DNA of 31,378 bases from CAYPEK01 sp964409645 (lineage in GTDB: Bacteria > UBP15 > UBA6099), in assembly GCA_964409645.1 (NCBI GenBank), contig CAYPEK010000048.1, positions 1-31,378 of the forward strand, read 5' to 3'. The notes below the pieces were generated by a model. That model was given only the letters and a program-made list of their open reading frames with translations, did no database searches and was not told the origin of the DNA. A program made the translations under genes and the position numbers. Position 1 is the first letter of the stretch; the number at the start of each line of letters is the position of its first letter. Below are positions 1 to 8,249 of this stretch, one piece after another.

Positions 1-1
1 C

Positions 2-1243
2 ATTTCTAAAATTCTGTTATGCGGAATCATAGCGCTTAACTTTCTCACCGCCGATGCGGCTGTCTCCGAATTGCGCGCGGGAGCTTCATCCGTGGAGGCA
101 TCTCCGGCAAAAACAACCGGCTCCAACCTCGCGGGCTACCAGCCTCGCAAATCGGACGGAGTTCACGACCCGATTACCGCACGATGCTTGGTTTTGGACG
201 ACGGCGAGACAAAAATGGCCATCGTTACATACGATCTGATCGGAGTTTTTTACTCAGACATTCAAAAAATAGCCTCAGCGGCATCCGAAGTTTCCGGGGT
301 GCCGGCAGACAATATCCTCATCCACTCGATTCACACTCATTCCGGTCCCGATACGATGGGAATCTGGGGCGGTGCCCCCAAATCATATAAAAAGATACTA
401 TCCGACGCCACATCGCAATGCCTCGCGAACGCCTCTTCATCCATGAAGCCCGCCACTGCCGTTTTCGCGTCCGGGGAAGTGGAAGGTTTCAACATTAACA
501 GACGCCATCCCGAAAACGGGCTGCCCGACAAAAATCTGTCGGTAATGGAACTTCGGGACAACGATAACAAAACGATTTCGGTTTTGGTGAATTTCGCTTG
601 CCATCCGGTTGTACTTGGCGGGGACAACCCAAAAATTACAGCGGATTACGTGTATTTCGCAAGAAAAAAGCTCGAAGACGATCTCGGCGGCACAGCATTA
701 TTCGTGACGCGCGACATCGGCGACGCGAATCCGCCGGCAATACATGATGATGTGTATGAGCGGAAAGAAGGAACGTTCGAGATGGCCGAGAAAATCGGTT
801 CGGGAATCGCTTCCGAGTCGGAGAAACTCATCAAATCGGCGAAACCGGCACCAACAAAAATCCGGATTGTAAAAAAGCAAATAGAAATCCCTGTGACCAA
901 CCCGCAATTCCAAGGTCTGATAAAAGGCGGACTTATAAAACGGGAACTCAAAAACGGCAACGGGATTTCCGCCGTCGCCATAGTCGATTTCGGCCCGGCG
1001 CAAATTCTTACATTCCCCGGAGAAGCTTCGTCGCCACTCGGCAAAACAGCCTCCAATTTTCTCCCGGGGCCGGTCAAATTCCTGTTCGGACAGACTTTCG
1101 ACGAAATCGGATACATTATTCCGTTATCCGAATGGGATGGAAAAAGATACGAAGAGTCAATGAGCCTAGGTCAGGGAACAGCGGCGTTGCTCGAAAATAT
1201 TTACGCGGAACTATCGACATCGTTATTCAATGCGGATCGTTAA
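2..1243 (+). CDS. Secreted neutral/alkaline ceramidase-like protein, 5' partial
   Basis: The reading frame is open from base 2. Its first visible residues (ISKILLCGIIALNFLTADAA) form the hydrophobic core and cleavage region of a signal peptide, so the true start lies a few codons upstream of the window. The TTG at 71 is internal. The mature protein opens with LRAGASSVEAS and later has SDGVHDPITARCLVLDDG, the usual opening of the neutral/alkaline non-lysosomal ceramidase N-terminal domain. Candidate metal ligands are the HTHSGPD motif and the His of NFACHPVVLGG. The RDIGDANPP segment sits where ceramidases have their GDxSPN nucleophile region, but Asn replaces Ser. About 413 residues are visible, shorter than full ceramidases (around 650-700), and the C-terminal Ig-like domain is absent. 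Many short bacterial members have unknown substrates, so ceramide hydrolysis is not established. The family call is firm and the activity is uncertain. Confidence 0.8.
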   Translation: MSKILLCGIIALNFLTADAAVSELRAGASSVEASPAKTTGSNLAGYQPRKSDGVHDPITARCLVLDDGETKMAIVTYDLIGVFYSDIQKIASAASEVSGVPADNILIHSIHTHSGPDTMGIWGGAPKSYKKILSDATSQCLANASSSMKPATAVFASGEVEGFNINRRHPENGLPDKNLSVMELRDNDNKTISVLVNFACHPVVLGGDNPKITADYVYFARKKLEDDLGGTALFVTRDIGDANPPAIHDDVYERKEGTFEMAEKIGSGIASESEKLIKSAKPAPTKIRIVKKQIEIPVTNPQFQGLIKGGLIKRELKNGNGISAVAIVDFGPAQILTFPGEASSPLGKTASNFLPGPVKFLFGQTFDEIGYIIPLSEWDGKRYEESMSLGQGTAALLENIYAELSTSLFNADR

Positions 1244-1261
1244 TCTTCACCACCGCGATAC

Positions 1262-1291
1262 TTGCCTGAGACCAGCGCACAAAGCTACAAT
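1262..1291 (+). promoter_or_regulatory. Possible sigma70-type promoter
   Basis: TTGCCT at 1262-1267 and TACAAT at 1286-1291 are separated by 18 bases, upstream of the ATG at 1327. The -10 matches five of six consensus bases and the -35 only four. This is a weak call made by eye. Confidence 0.25.
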
Positions 1292-1326
1292 TCATTAACG
1301 ATCGACTTGTGAAAGGACTTAAATTT

Positions 1327-2025
1327 ATGGCAAATGAGAAAAAATCGGCTCTCGATATTTTTAAGAAGAATAAAATGCCTCTGATAGCAAGTCTGCCTAA
1401 AAACAATGCGGAACTCGCAGCGGCCGCGGAGGCCGGCGGGGCCGACATGCTCAAAGTTCACCTCAATGTCGAACACGCGGCAAGCGGCACTCATTTCGGC
1501 TCACTCGATGAGGAACGCGGCAACATAGAAGCGATTCTGTCGGCGGTGAAAATTCCGGTGGGAATCATGCCGGGCGCAGCAAAAACAGCCTCTTTTGACG
1601 AAATGCTCGAACTCGAAAAACTCGGCATAGTCTTTTTCGATATCTATACAACCGACATGCCCACTGAGTATCTGAAGCTAAAGAGAATGGAGCCGATGGC
1701 CGCGCTCGGCGCGGGATGGGAAAGCTGGGAACCGAAATCGTTGAGTTCTCTCGGTGTCAAAATGCTCGAAGCATCAGTGGTAAATCACGAAGAATATGGA
1801 ACTAAGCTTGCGATGTCGGACCTGATAACATATTCTTTCATTGCCGAAAAGTTTAAGGGATCGGTTATCGTGCCGACTCAGAAAGCAATAAAGCCGGAAG
1901 AGGTTGCAGCTCTGTACAAAAGCGGCGTCAGAGGACTGATGATAGGAAAAATCGTTGCTGGAGACTCACCGGCGACGTTTGAAGCAGCGGCGAAAAAATT
2001 CGCGGAAGAAATCGCGAAGCTGTGA
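1327..2025 (+). CDS. TIM-barrel protein, unrecognised family
   Basis: This predicts a soluble 232-residue protein. I chose the ATG at 1327 because AAAGGA at 1312-1317 lies nine bases upstream; the GTG at 1309 would put that site inside the gene. The pattern of alternating beta strands and helices fits a (beta/alpha)8 barrel: PLIASLPKNN, then GADMLKVHLN, IPVGIMPGA, FFDIYTTDMP, and near the C-terminus GVRGLMIGKIVAGD. The last segment resembles the phosphate-binding strand-loop of barrels such as NanE and other phosphosugar epimerases or aldolases. There is no signal peptide, in contrast to the gene before it. The SGTHFGSLDEERGN segment and the E-x-S-x-V motif in LEASVVNHEEYG could belong to the active site. 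I cannot assign a substrate. A phosphosugar epimerase or lyase is the best guess. Confidence 0.7.
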   Translation: MANEKKSALDIFKKNKMPLIASLPKNNAELAAAAEAGGADMLKVHLNVEHAASGTHFGSLDEERGNIEAILSAVKIPVGIMPGAAKTASFDEMLELEKLGIVFFDIYTTDMPTEYLKLKRMEPMAALGAGWESWEPKSLSSLGVKMLEASVVNHEEYGTKLAMSDLITYSFIAEKFKGSVIVPTQKAIKPEEVAALYKSGVRGLMIGKIVAGDSPATFEAAAKKFAEEIAKL

Positions 2026-2078
2026 ATTCGAAAGTGTCGATCAAACTAAACGGAGTTAATTAACGAAAGATAAAATCG

Positions 2079-2975
2079 ATGTACCCGATATTCTTTACAA
2101 TAAATAAATTCCACGTGTTCTCATATTCAATCGGCCCGCTATACATCCACGCTTACGGAGTGATGCTGGCGGTCTCATTTCTCGCGGGCCTGCTCCTTCT
2201 GATCCGTGAAGGAAAAAAGGTCGGCTTTTCGTCGGAAGACATGATCGACCTCACGATCTACATCATAATATTGAGCATAATCGGCGGGCGTATCATGTAC
2301 GTGCTGCTGTCGATGGACGAATACTCCTCGCAGCCGCTAAGCGCTCTCAAAATTTACGAAGGCGGCCTCTCATACCACGGTGGAGCCATCGGCGGCTTCA
2401 TTGCGGCGTTTCTCTACGCATGGCGAAAAAAGATAAACGGCTGGAAACTTGTCGATACGGGAATTCCGGCGCTCGTTCTCGGAGCCGCGATCGCACGATG
2501 GGGTTGTTTTCTCAACGGATGCTGCTTCGGACACGAATGGCACGGCCCTTGGTCTGTCATTTTTCCGGCTTTAGGCGACCACCTTCCAAGACATCCGGCA
2601 CAGTTATACGACTCGGCTCTCAACCTGCTGCTTCTCGTGATTCTGTTCCAGCTTAAAAAACTGAAGAAAAAAGAAGGCGACATGTTCGCGTTCTATTTGA
2701 TGGGATTTGCAGTCCTGCGATTCACAACAGAAATTTTTAGAGCCGGCGCTACCGGCAAGGCATTTATTTTCTCATGGCTTACGGAAGCACAGGCCGCCAG
2801 TTTTCTGATATTTGCGGTAGGCCTAGCCATTTTCCTTCTCAAGCCCGGAAAAATACACGGAACGATATCCGTTTCGCCGGCGCCAGCCGCCGCCACAGTT
2901 CAAAGCGATAAGAAAAACAAGCCGAAAAAATCCGCCGATGAACCCGTAAAGAAAACCAAGCGAAATAAGAGGTGA
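2079..2975 (+). CDS. lgt: Prolipoprotein diacylglyceryl transferase
   Basis: Lgt is an inner-membrane enzyme. It transfers diacylglycerol from phosphatidylglycerol to the lipobox Cys of prolipoproteins, the first step of lipoprotein maturation. The 298-residue product has about seven hydrophobic segments. It also has the family landmarks GGLSYHGGAIGGF with His100, the Lgt signature around R140-W-G-C-F-L-N146-G-C-C-F-G, the RHPAQLYD segment at 171-178, and Arg221 in RFTTEIFRAG. The C-terminal 30-40 residues are Lys/Ala/Pro-rich and probably form a cytoplasmic tail beyond the normal end of the family. The stop codon overlaps the start region of the pseudouridine synthase downstream, which marks the beginning of a tightly packed operon. 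No lspA or lnt is seen in the window. Confidence 0.96.
   Translation: MYPIFFTINKFHVFSYSIGPLYIHAYGVMLAVSFLAGLLLLIREGKKVGFSSEDMIDLTIYIIILSIIGGRIMYVLLSMDEYSSQPLSALKIYEGGLSYHGGAIGGFIAAFLYAWRKKINGWKLVDTGIPALVLGAAIARWGCFLNGCCFGHEWHGPWSVIFPALGDHLPRHPAQLYDSALNLLLLVILFQLKKLKKKEGDMFAFYLMGFAVLRFTTEIFRAGATGKAFIFSWLTEAQAASFLIFAVGLAIFLLKPGKIHGTISVSPAPAAATVQSDKKNKPKKSADEPVKKTKRNKR
2966..2975 (+). promoter_or_regulatory. Ribosome binding site for the RluD-type gene
   Basis: AAGAGGTGA overlaps the lgt stop codon and closely matches the anti-Shine-Dalgarno sequence. It lies five bases before the TTG at 2981 but overlaps the GTG at 2972, so it favours TTG 2981 as the true start. Confidence 0.5.
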
Positions 2976-2980
2976 GAAGC

Positions 2981-4021
2981 TTGGTTTCATCGCCGGGAAA
3001 CGAAGTTACGGATCAAAATCTCCACGAAGAGGATATACATTCCGAAGTAACTTTGGATTTGCGCGTGGAAGCAGACGGGCAGCGAATCGATCTGTTCATC
3101 AGCCGCTTGCCGGACATCAGCATTTCCAGAACCCACGCGCAACGACTCATCAGCGCCGGAGCGGTTACTCTTAACGAAGCGCCCGTAAAGCAAAGCCGTA
3201 AAGTCCATGCCGGAGAAATATTGAAGATCGTCTTTCCCCCCCTCGAAACGGAAGACGTGCTTCCGGAGGCGCTGCCGATTTCGGTCATCTATGAAGACAA
3301 TGATTTGATTGTTGTTAATAAGCAAAAAGGCATGGTCGTGCATCCCGCCCCTCACCTGTCTTCCGGAACTCTGGTTAACGCCCTGCTCCATCACTGCGGC
3401 GACAGCCTCAGCGGGATCAACGGCGTCCTCAGGCCGGGAATCGTCCACAGATTGGATAAAGACACTTCCGGGCTGATAATAGTGGCAAAGAACGACGCCG
3501 CGCATACCGACATCGCAAATCAGATCAAAGAACGAACCATCGTGAAAAAATATACCGCCGTGCTGCACGGCCGGATCGAAAAAGATAAAGAAACAATCAA
3601 AACTCTCATCGCAAGAAATCCGAAAGACAGAAAGAAAATGGCAGTGACGGATAAATACGGAAAAGAGGCAATAACGGAGTATTCCGTATCGGAACGTTTC
3701 AGCCGGTTCACAGTCATAGATATAACGCTCCACACCGGACGCACGCATCAGATACGCGTTCATGCGGCACACATCGGACATCCTGTGGCCGGAGACCCTG
3801 TTTACGGCGGCATTAAAATGCGCGGCGACGATTTATCGGTTGCCGTACGGCAAAACTATCAAACCGCGCTTGCCGGACTAAAAGGCCAAGCGCTGCATTC
3901 GAGAGAAATCACATTCAAACACCCGAAATCCGGAAAAGTCATGACATTTACCGCGCCGTTGCCGCCGGACATATCGGAATTTCTGGATTTTTTGCGAAGA
4001 GGCATCAATGATGAAATTTGA
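2981..4021 (+). CDS. rluD: Large-subunit rRNA pseudouridine synthase, RluD/RluA family
   Basis: This enzyme isomerises uridine to pseudouridine in structured RNA. RluD of E. coli modifies 23S rRNA helix 69. An S4 RNA-binding domain lies at about residues 33-87 (numbered from TTG 2981) and contains SRTHAQRLISAGAVTLNE. The catalytic domain contains PGIVHRLDKDTSGLIIVAKN with catalytic Asp159, followed by the family motifs GRTHQIRVHAAHIGHPVAGDP and ALHSREITFKHP. I prefer TTG 2981 for its strong upstream site; GTG 2972, which overlaps the lgt stop as GTGA, would add three residues. The 3' end overlaps tgt by 14 bases. RluD is the likely family member because of the S4 domain and length, but RluA-family enzymes differ in target site, so the exact uridine is inferred. 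Confidence 0.92.
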   Translation: MVSSPGNEVTDQNLHEEDIHSEVTLDLRVEADGQRIDLFISRLPDISISRTHAQRLISAGAVTLNEAPVKQSRKVHAGEILKIVFPPLETEDVLPEALPISVIYEDNDLIVVNKQKGMVVHPAPHLSSGTLVNALLHHCGDSLSGINGVLRPGIVHRLDKDTSGLIIVAKNDAAHTDIANQIKERTIVKKYTAVLHGRIEKDKETIKTLIARNPKDRKKMAVTDKYGKEAITEYSVSERFSRFTVIDITLHTGRTHQIRVHAAHIGHPVAGDPVYGGIKMRGDDLSVAVRQNYQTALAGLKGQALHSREITFKHPKSGKVMTFTAPLPPDISEFLDFLRRGINDEI

Positions 4022-5120
4022 ACTGCAAGCGACAAGCGGAAACGCACGCGCGGGCCGCGTTACTCTTCCGCGCGGTACATTCGATACGCCTGTTTTCATG
4101 CCTGTCGGCACACAAGCCACGGTTAAGTCTCTTTCACCGGAGGACATTCGCAATACAGGCGCCCGTGTGATTCTTTCCAACGCCTACCATCTTTATCTTA
4201 GACCCGGTCACGAAATCATCGAGAAGCTCGGCGGCCTCCACAAGTTTATGTCGTGGGACGGATTGATTCTCACCGACAGCGGAGGTTATCAGATATTCAG
4301 CCTTAAGGAACTTTCAAAACTTACTGTGGAAGGCGTGTCGTTCAGATCGCACATTGATGGTTCCGAACATTTCATCAGACCCGAAGACAGCATGGCGATA
4401 CAGCGCGCGATCGGGGCCGACATGGTGATGGCTCTCGATGAGTGTCCGCCCGGCGGCGCCGACAGAAAGAAAGTTGAAGAGGCGGTCAAACGCACTTCCG
4501 ACTGGTTGCGCAGATGCAAGAACGTTCAATTGAAAGATCATCAGACTCTTATCCCGATCGTTCAGGGCGGAGTGATTCACGATCTTCGAAAAATGTCCGC
4601 CGAATCGATAATGGAGCTGGGATTTTCGGCTCATGCGATAGGCGGGCTCAGCGTGGGCGAAGAACGGAACGCCATGATGGACGCCGTCGAATACACGGCT
4701 TCTATTCTTCCGAAGAACGGACCGAGGTATCTGATGGGAGTCGGAATGCCCGAAGACATCCTTGACGCAATCGAGCGCGGAGTGGATATGTTCGACTGCG
4801 TTCTGCCGACAAGGATGGCCCGGAACGGCGCCGCGTTCACGACCGCGGGCCGCGTTAACATGAGAAACGCAGCTCATAAGTTAGACGACTCACCTCTCGA
4901 TCCGGACTGCGACTGCTATACGTGCCGCAACTTCACTCGTGCGTACATCCGGCATCTTTATGTGGCCGGAGAAATTATGGCCGCCCGTCTTACAACCTTT
5001 CATAATCTGTACTTTTATGCTAAAATGGTCGCGCTCGCGAGACAGTCTATAATCGACGGGCGCTTTATTGAATTCAAATCGGGCTTTTTAGTCCGTTACA
5101 CAGAAAAGGGAGAAGAATAA
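4008..5120 (+). CDS. tgt: tRNA-guanine transglycosylase
   Basis: Tgt exchanges guanine 34 for preQ1 in GUN-anticodon tRNAs during queuosine synthesis. The 370-residue product has normal family length. It shows the catalytic base Asp90 in LTDSGGYQIFSL, substrate-binding ALDECPPGG at 142-150, the VQGGV segment at 185-189, and the nucleophile Asp263 in MFDCVLPTRMARNG. The zinc site is formed by Cys301, Cys303, Cys306 and His332. Two consecutive ATG codons (4008 and 4011) are possible starts, and GAAGAGG lies about six bases upstream. The gene overlaps the pseudouridine synthase at its 5' end and yajC by one base at its 3' end. The tgt-yajC order is common in bacteria and supports an operon. No other queuosine gene is present here. 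Confidence 0.96.
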   Translation: MMKFELQATSGNARAGRVTLPRGTFDTPVFMPVGTQATVKSLSPEDIRNTGARVILSNAYHLYLRPGHEIIEKLGGLHKFMSWDGLILTDSGGYQIFSLKELSKLTVEGVSFRSHIDGSEHFIRPEDSMAIQRAIGADMVMALDECPPGGADRKKVEEAVKRTSDWLRRCKNVQLKDHQTLIPIVQGGVIHDLRKMSAESIMELGFSAHAIGGLSVGEERNAMMDAVEYTASILPKNGPRYLMGVGMPEDILDAIERGVDMFDCVLPTRMARNGAAFTTAGRVNMRNAAHKLDDSPLDPDCDCYTCRNFTRAYIRHLYVAGEIMAARLTTFHNLYFYAKMVALARQSIIDGRFIEFKSGFLVRYTEKGEE

Positions 5121-5521
5121 TGTTTAAATCGCTGTTAACTTTTTTACTGTTACTGCCATGCACAATCGTGAACGCGCAAGTTGCAAATCCGGCCGCGCCA
5201 TCATCATCAGCACCTCACTCATCACCTGCTTCACCATTGAATCTTAAAAGTTCCGCGAATCTCTACCAATACGGAATGATCGCCGTAATGGTTTTGATAT
5301 TCTACTTTCTGCTTTTCCGCCCGCAGCGAACTCAAATGAAACAAAGGCAGGAAATGTTAAGCGCTCTCAAAGTCGGAGACAAGATCATCACAAGCGGCGG
5401 TATCTACGGCGAAATAGTCGAGATCAAAGATAAAAGCGTTCGCGTTAAAATCGCAAAGGATGTTATCCTGAGAATGGACCGGAGCGGGATTCAGAGTAAA
5501 ACCACTCAAGGTAATGAGTAA
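5120..5521 (+). CDS. yajC: Preprotein translocase subunit YajC
   Basis: YajC is a small inner-membrane protein associated with SecDF and the Sec translocon. The core is typical: a single membrane segment at about residues 50-68 (YGMIAVMVLIFYFLLFRPQR) followed by the cytoplasmic QRTQMKQRQEMLSALKVGD and the conserved TSGGIYGEIVEI motif. Unusually, an additional hydrophobic N-terminus (MFKSLLTFLLLLPCTIVNAQ) precedes a Ser/Pro/Ala-rich spacer. It looks like a cleavable signal peptide, which would place the spacer in the periplasm. The ATG shares one base with the tgt stop (TAATG), and GGGAGAAG upstream serves as the ribosome site. secD and secF, often next to yajC, are not found here. Confidence 0.92.
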   Translation: MFKSLLTFLLLLPCTIVNAQVANPAAPSSSAPHSSPASPLNLKSSANLYQYGMIAVMVLIFYFLLFRPQRTQMKQRQEMLSALKVGDKIITSGGIYGEIVEIKDKSVRVKIAKDVILRMDRSGIQSKTTQGNE

Positions 5522-5581
5522 ATTCGCGAATCAGTTATTAGGATTGCGCATTACAATTTAAATGTACGGTAGTTCTGATTA

Positions 5582-6331
5582 ATGGCAAAACCAACGGTTG
5601 TCAAACAGGAAGGGATAAATCCTCTCGGCATTATAGTAGCCCTGTTGATTTTTTGCCTAGCGGGACTCGGCATAGTTCATTCGGCATCGAAGCAAACCGC
5701 AACCAAGATGCCCGATATTCAGCCAAAAAATGCGGCTCAGGCACACACGCCTCAAAATATCGATCTTTCCACTCCCGCCTCAGAAGACCCACAGGCCCGC
5801 ATTAATATTGACAAGAAAATTAATATCAGAAACGTCGAAAGTCGAACCGAAAGAAAGACTCAAAAGAAAAAAATCAACAATTATCCCGACAGAACCTTTG
5901 TAGTAGAACAGAAAGCAGAACGGAAAAAAGCCGTTGTACCGGCAACTGTATCATCCGCATCGGTTATCAAAATAGAGCCTACTCAGCCTAAACCAAGACT
6001 TGTGACTGCAAACGAGCTCAACAATCTCGAATCGGCAAAAGCAGCAACGTCCGTCCAGAAAATCGATACAAAGTCGATTGGCGGAAAAGCGATTCCTTGG
6101 TATTCGGTAAGAGTGGGTTACACCGACAGCAAGGTGCGTGCCGACATACTGCGCGATGTTCTGGCGCAGCAGGGTTTTGTCAAAGCGGAAACGAAGAAAT
6201 CGGACGACGGCAATTACTACGTTTCTCTCGGCGATTACATGTTCCGATATCAGGCCGAGGACTTAGCTTCAACGATAAGAGAAAAAACCGCCATGGAACC
6301 GCAGATTCAGGAAAAAACTGTTGCTAAATAG
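5582..6331 (+). CDS. Single-pass SPOR-domain protein
   Basis: This 249-residue envelope protein has a short cytoplasmic N-terminus, one membrane segment at about residues 14-34 (LGIIVALLIFCLAGLGIVHS), and a long polar Lys/Gln-rich linker. A C-terminal SPOR-like domain lies at about residues 172-245 and contains WYSVRVGYTDSKVRADILRD and YYVSLGDYMFRYQAEDLAS. SPOR domains bind denuded peptidoglycan glycan strands at division septa, so a cell-wall or division role is likely but not shown. The layout resembles FtsN, DedD and DamX only in architecture. It follows yajC after 60 bases and precedes trxB by about 40 bases on the same strand. Confidence 0.8.
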   Translation: MAKPTVVKQEGINPLGIIVALLIFCLAGLGIVHSASKQTATKMPDIQPKNAAQAHTPQNIDLSTPASEDPQARINIDKKINIRNVESRTERKTQKKKINNYPDRTFVVEQKAERKKAVVPATVSSASVIKIEPTQPKPRLVTANELNNLESAKAATSVQKIDTKSIGGKAIPWYSVRVGYTDSKVRADILRDVLAQQGFVKAETKKSDDGNYYVSLGDYMFRYQAEDLASTIREKTAMEPQIQEKTVAK

Positions 6332-6371
6332 CGCATTTGCGGATTTATCACATATAAATTGAGGTTCAACA

Positions 6372-7322
6372 GTGGAAAAAGATACATACGATGTAATTAT
6401 AGCAGGCGCGGGACCCGCCGGACTTACGTGCGCGCTGTATTGCGCGAGAGCCGGCTTGAGCGTCGTCTGCCTCGATCGAGGGATGTTCGGCGGCCAGATG
6501 ACGACAACAGAATGGATAGATAATTATCCCGGTTTTCCGGAAGGTATCGGAGGCAATGAACTAGGCGAAATCATGATGAAGCAGGCACAACGCTTCGGCG
6601 CGGAAGTGACCTACGGAAACATTTCCTCCGTACCCTCAGGACGCGACGCGGAAGGAATCATCAACGTAAATACTGACGATGGGATTTTGAAATGCCGCGC
6701 TTTCGTGATTGCAACCGGAGCCGCCCCCCGCGAACTCGGAGTCCCCGGCGAAAGTGATCTCCGCGGACGAGGCGTATCATATTGCGCCGTCTGCGACGGA
6801 TTCTTCTTCAAGGATCATGAAGTTTGCGTGGTCGGCGGAGGCGATGCAGCCGTCGAGGAGGCTGTTTATTTAAGTAATCTGTGCAAAAAGGTTACGATAA
6901 TCCACAGGAGAGACAGGCTTCGAGCCGCTAAAGCCGCGGAGGATTCGGCACGCTCCCGCTCTAACATTGAGTTTGCCTTCAATTCGCAAGTACTCGAAGT
7001 CTTGGGAAATGAGAGTGGGGTTACAGGGGTACGAGTCGCTGATGTTGAATCTAAAAGCGAACGTGAAATTCCATGTACCGGCATTTTCTTTTACGTTGGT
7101 ATTCTCCCGGCAACCGATACCTTCAAAGACATCGTCAAGACTGACGACCGAGGATTTATCGTTACGAATGAAGACATGGAAACATCGGTGGAAGGAATAT
7201 ATGCGGCGGGCGACGTGAGAAGGCCAAAGAACAGACAGGTTTCGACTGCGGTCGGCGATGGTGCGACAGCGGCGCTATCGATAGAACGAATCTTGAACGA
7301 ACAACCAGACAGATTTCGATGA
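6372..7322 (+). CDS. trxB: Thioredoxin-disulfide reductase
   Basis: This FAD enzyme passes electrons from NADPH to thioredoxin. The 316-residue length is typical. The N-terminal FAD motif is AGAGPAGL (11-18), the redox-active pair is Cys138 and Cys141 in YCAVCDG, the NADPH-binding loop is VVGGGDAAVEEA (153-164), and HRRDRLRA is the 2'-phosphate contact motif that marks NADPH use. GIYAAGDVRRP near the C-terminus is the second FAD contact. The start is GTG at 6372, seven bases after GAGG. No thioredoxin gene is adjacent. It lies between the SPOR gene and the purine phosphorylase in the plus-strand run. Confidence 0.95.
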   Translation: MEKDTYDVIIAGAGPAGLTCALYCARAGLSVVCLDRGMFGGQMTTTEWIDNYPGFPEGIGGNELGEIMMKQAQRFGAEVTYGNISSVPSGRDAEGIINVNTDDGILKCRAFVIATGAAPRELGVPGESDLRGRGVSYCAVCDGFFFKDHEVCVVGGGDAAVEEAVYLSNLCKKVTIIHRRDRLRAAKAAEDSARSRSNIEFAFNSQVLEVLGNESGVTGVRVADVESKSEREIPCTGIFFYVGILPATDTFKDIVKTDDRGFIVTNEDMETSVEGIYAAGDVRRPKNRQVSTAVGDGATAALSIERILNEQPDRFR

Positions 7323-7356
7323 TCAGAACAGAGCCCACAATCACGGAGAAAAAACA

Positions 7357-8178
7357 ATGAGCGAACTTAGAGAGCAGATTGAAAAAACGGTCGCGGCGAT
7401 ACGTGAGAAAACTTCATTTAAGGCTCCAACCGGCATTATCCTCGGCACGGGCCTTGGCTCGATAGCGGACGAGATCGAGAAAGAAACGGTTATTCCTTAT
7501 GAGGAAATTCCGGGCTTCGCGAAACCCACGATCTTCGCTCACGAGGGCAAGTTGCTGTTCGGCAAACTTGGCGGCAAGCCTGTGATAGCCATGCAGGGCC
7601 GGTTCCACTTCTACGAAGGTTTCACGCCGCAGCAGGTTACTTTTCCGGTAAGAGTTCTAAAAGCGCTAGGCATCGACACGCTCATCGTTTCCAACGCAGC
7701 GGGAGGCGTGAATAAATTCTTCAGAGCCGGCGATCTCATGATTATCGCGGATCACATCAACATGATGGGATTCAATCCTCTGATAGGTCCAAATGACGAT
7801 AAGCTCGGCCCCCGCTTCCCGGATATGTCTGAACCTTATGACAAGGTATTGATAGGCAAAGCGGAAGAAATAGCGCTTCAGGAAGGCATCCGCGCGCACC
7901 GAGGCGTTTATATATCGGTTACAGGCCCCAACCTTGAAACCGCCGCCGAATATAGAATGTTCATCAATATCGGCGCGGACGCCGTCGGGATGAGCACGGT
8001 CCCTGAAGTTATTGTTGCAAAACATTCCGGGCTCAGAGTTTTCGGAATATCCGTCATTACGGACATGTGTATTCCGGACACGTTAAAACCGGCAAAGATA
8101 GAGGACATAATTAAAATCGCCTCGGAAGCAGAACCGAAACTTACAAAACTGATACTTCGTTTGGTTTCGGAAATGTAA
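7357..8178 (+). CDS. punA: Purine nucleoside phosphorylase, trimeric class
   Basis: The enzyme splits purine (deoxy)nucleosides with phosphate to give base and (deoxy)ribose 1-phosphate for salvage. The 273-residue product carries GTGLGSIADEI at the phosphate loop, MQGRFHFYEG, VSNAAGGVN, GPNLETAAEYR and GADAVGMSTVPE, all marks of the trimeric PNP/MTAP family. The base-contact Glu is kept (Glu194 in NLET). The residue equivalent to human PNP Asn243 is Asp236 (VITDM), which can shift preference towards 6-amino purines. Substrate (inosine/guanosine versus adenosine) is therefore open, and the gene symbol is given by family only. GGAGA lies about nine bases before ATG 7357. It appears to be the last gene of the plus-strand run. 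Confidence 0.9.
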   Translation: MSELREQIEKTVAAIREKTSFKAPTGIILGTGLGSIADEIEKETVIPYEEIPGFAKPTIFAHEGKLLFGKLGGKPVIAMQGRFHFYEGFTPQQVTFPVRVLKALGIDTLIVSNAAGGVNKFFRAGDLMIIADHINMMGFNPLIGPNDDKLGPRFPDMSEPYDKVLIGKAEEIALQEGIRAHRGVYISVTGPNLETAAEYRMFINIGADAVGMSTVPEVIVAKHSGLRVFGISVITDMCIPDTLKPAKIEDIIKIASEAEPKLTKLILRLVSEM

Positions 8179-8249
8179 TCAACGCTCGCGCAATTTTTTT
8201 GTCAATGGACTATTTTATTCCAACAAATTTGCGATTTATTTTCCTGTCA

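Noticed and set aside
2987..3781. 264-codon minus-strand open frame
   Set aside because: It lies entirely inside the pseudouridine synthase gene on the other strand, has Cys/His/Phe-rich shadow composition and no known motifs.
4314..4877. 187-codon minus-strand open frame
   Set aside because: It is antisense to tgt and has no motif or ribosome site.
5522..5531. ATTCGCGAAT palindrome after yajC
   Set aside because: A 10-base palindrome of this kind is expected by chance, and no T-run or promoter context supports it.
6338..6347. Small CGCA-TT-TGCG hairpin after the SPOR gene
   Set aside because: It is only four pairs and not followed by a T-run.
8179..8200. Terminator after the purine phosphorylase (CGCTCGCG then T-run)
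   Set aside because: The possible stem has only three pairs, too weak to call.
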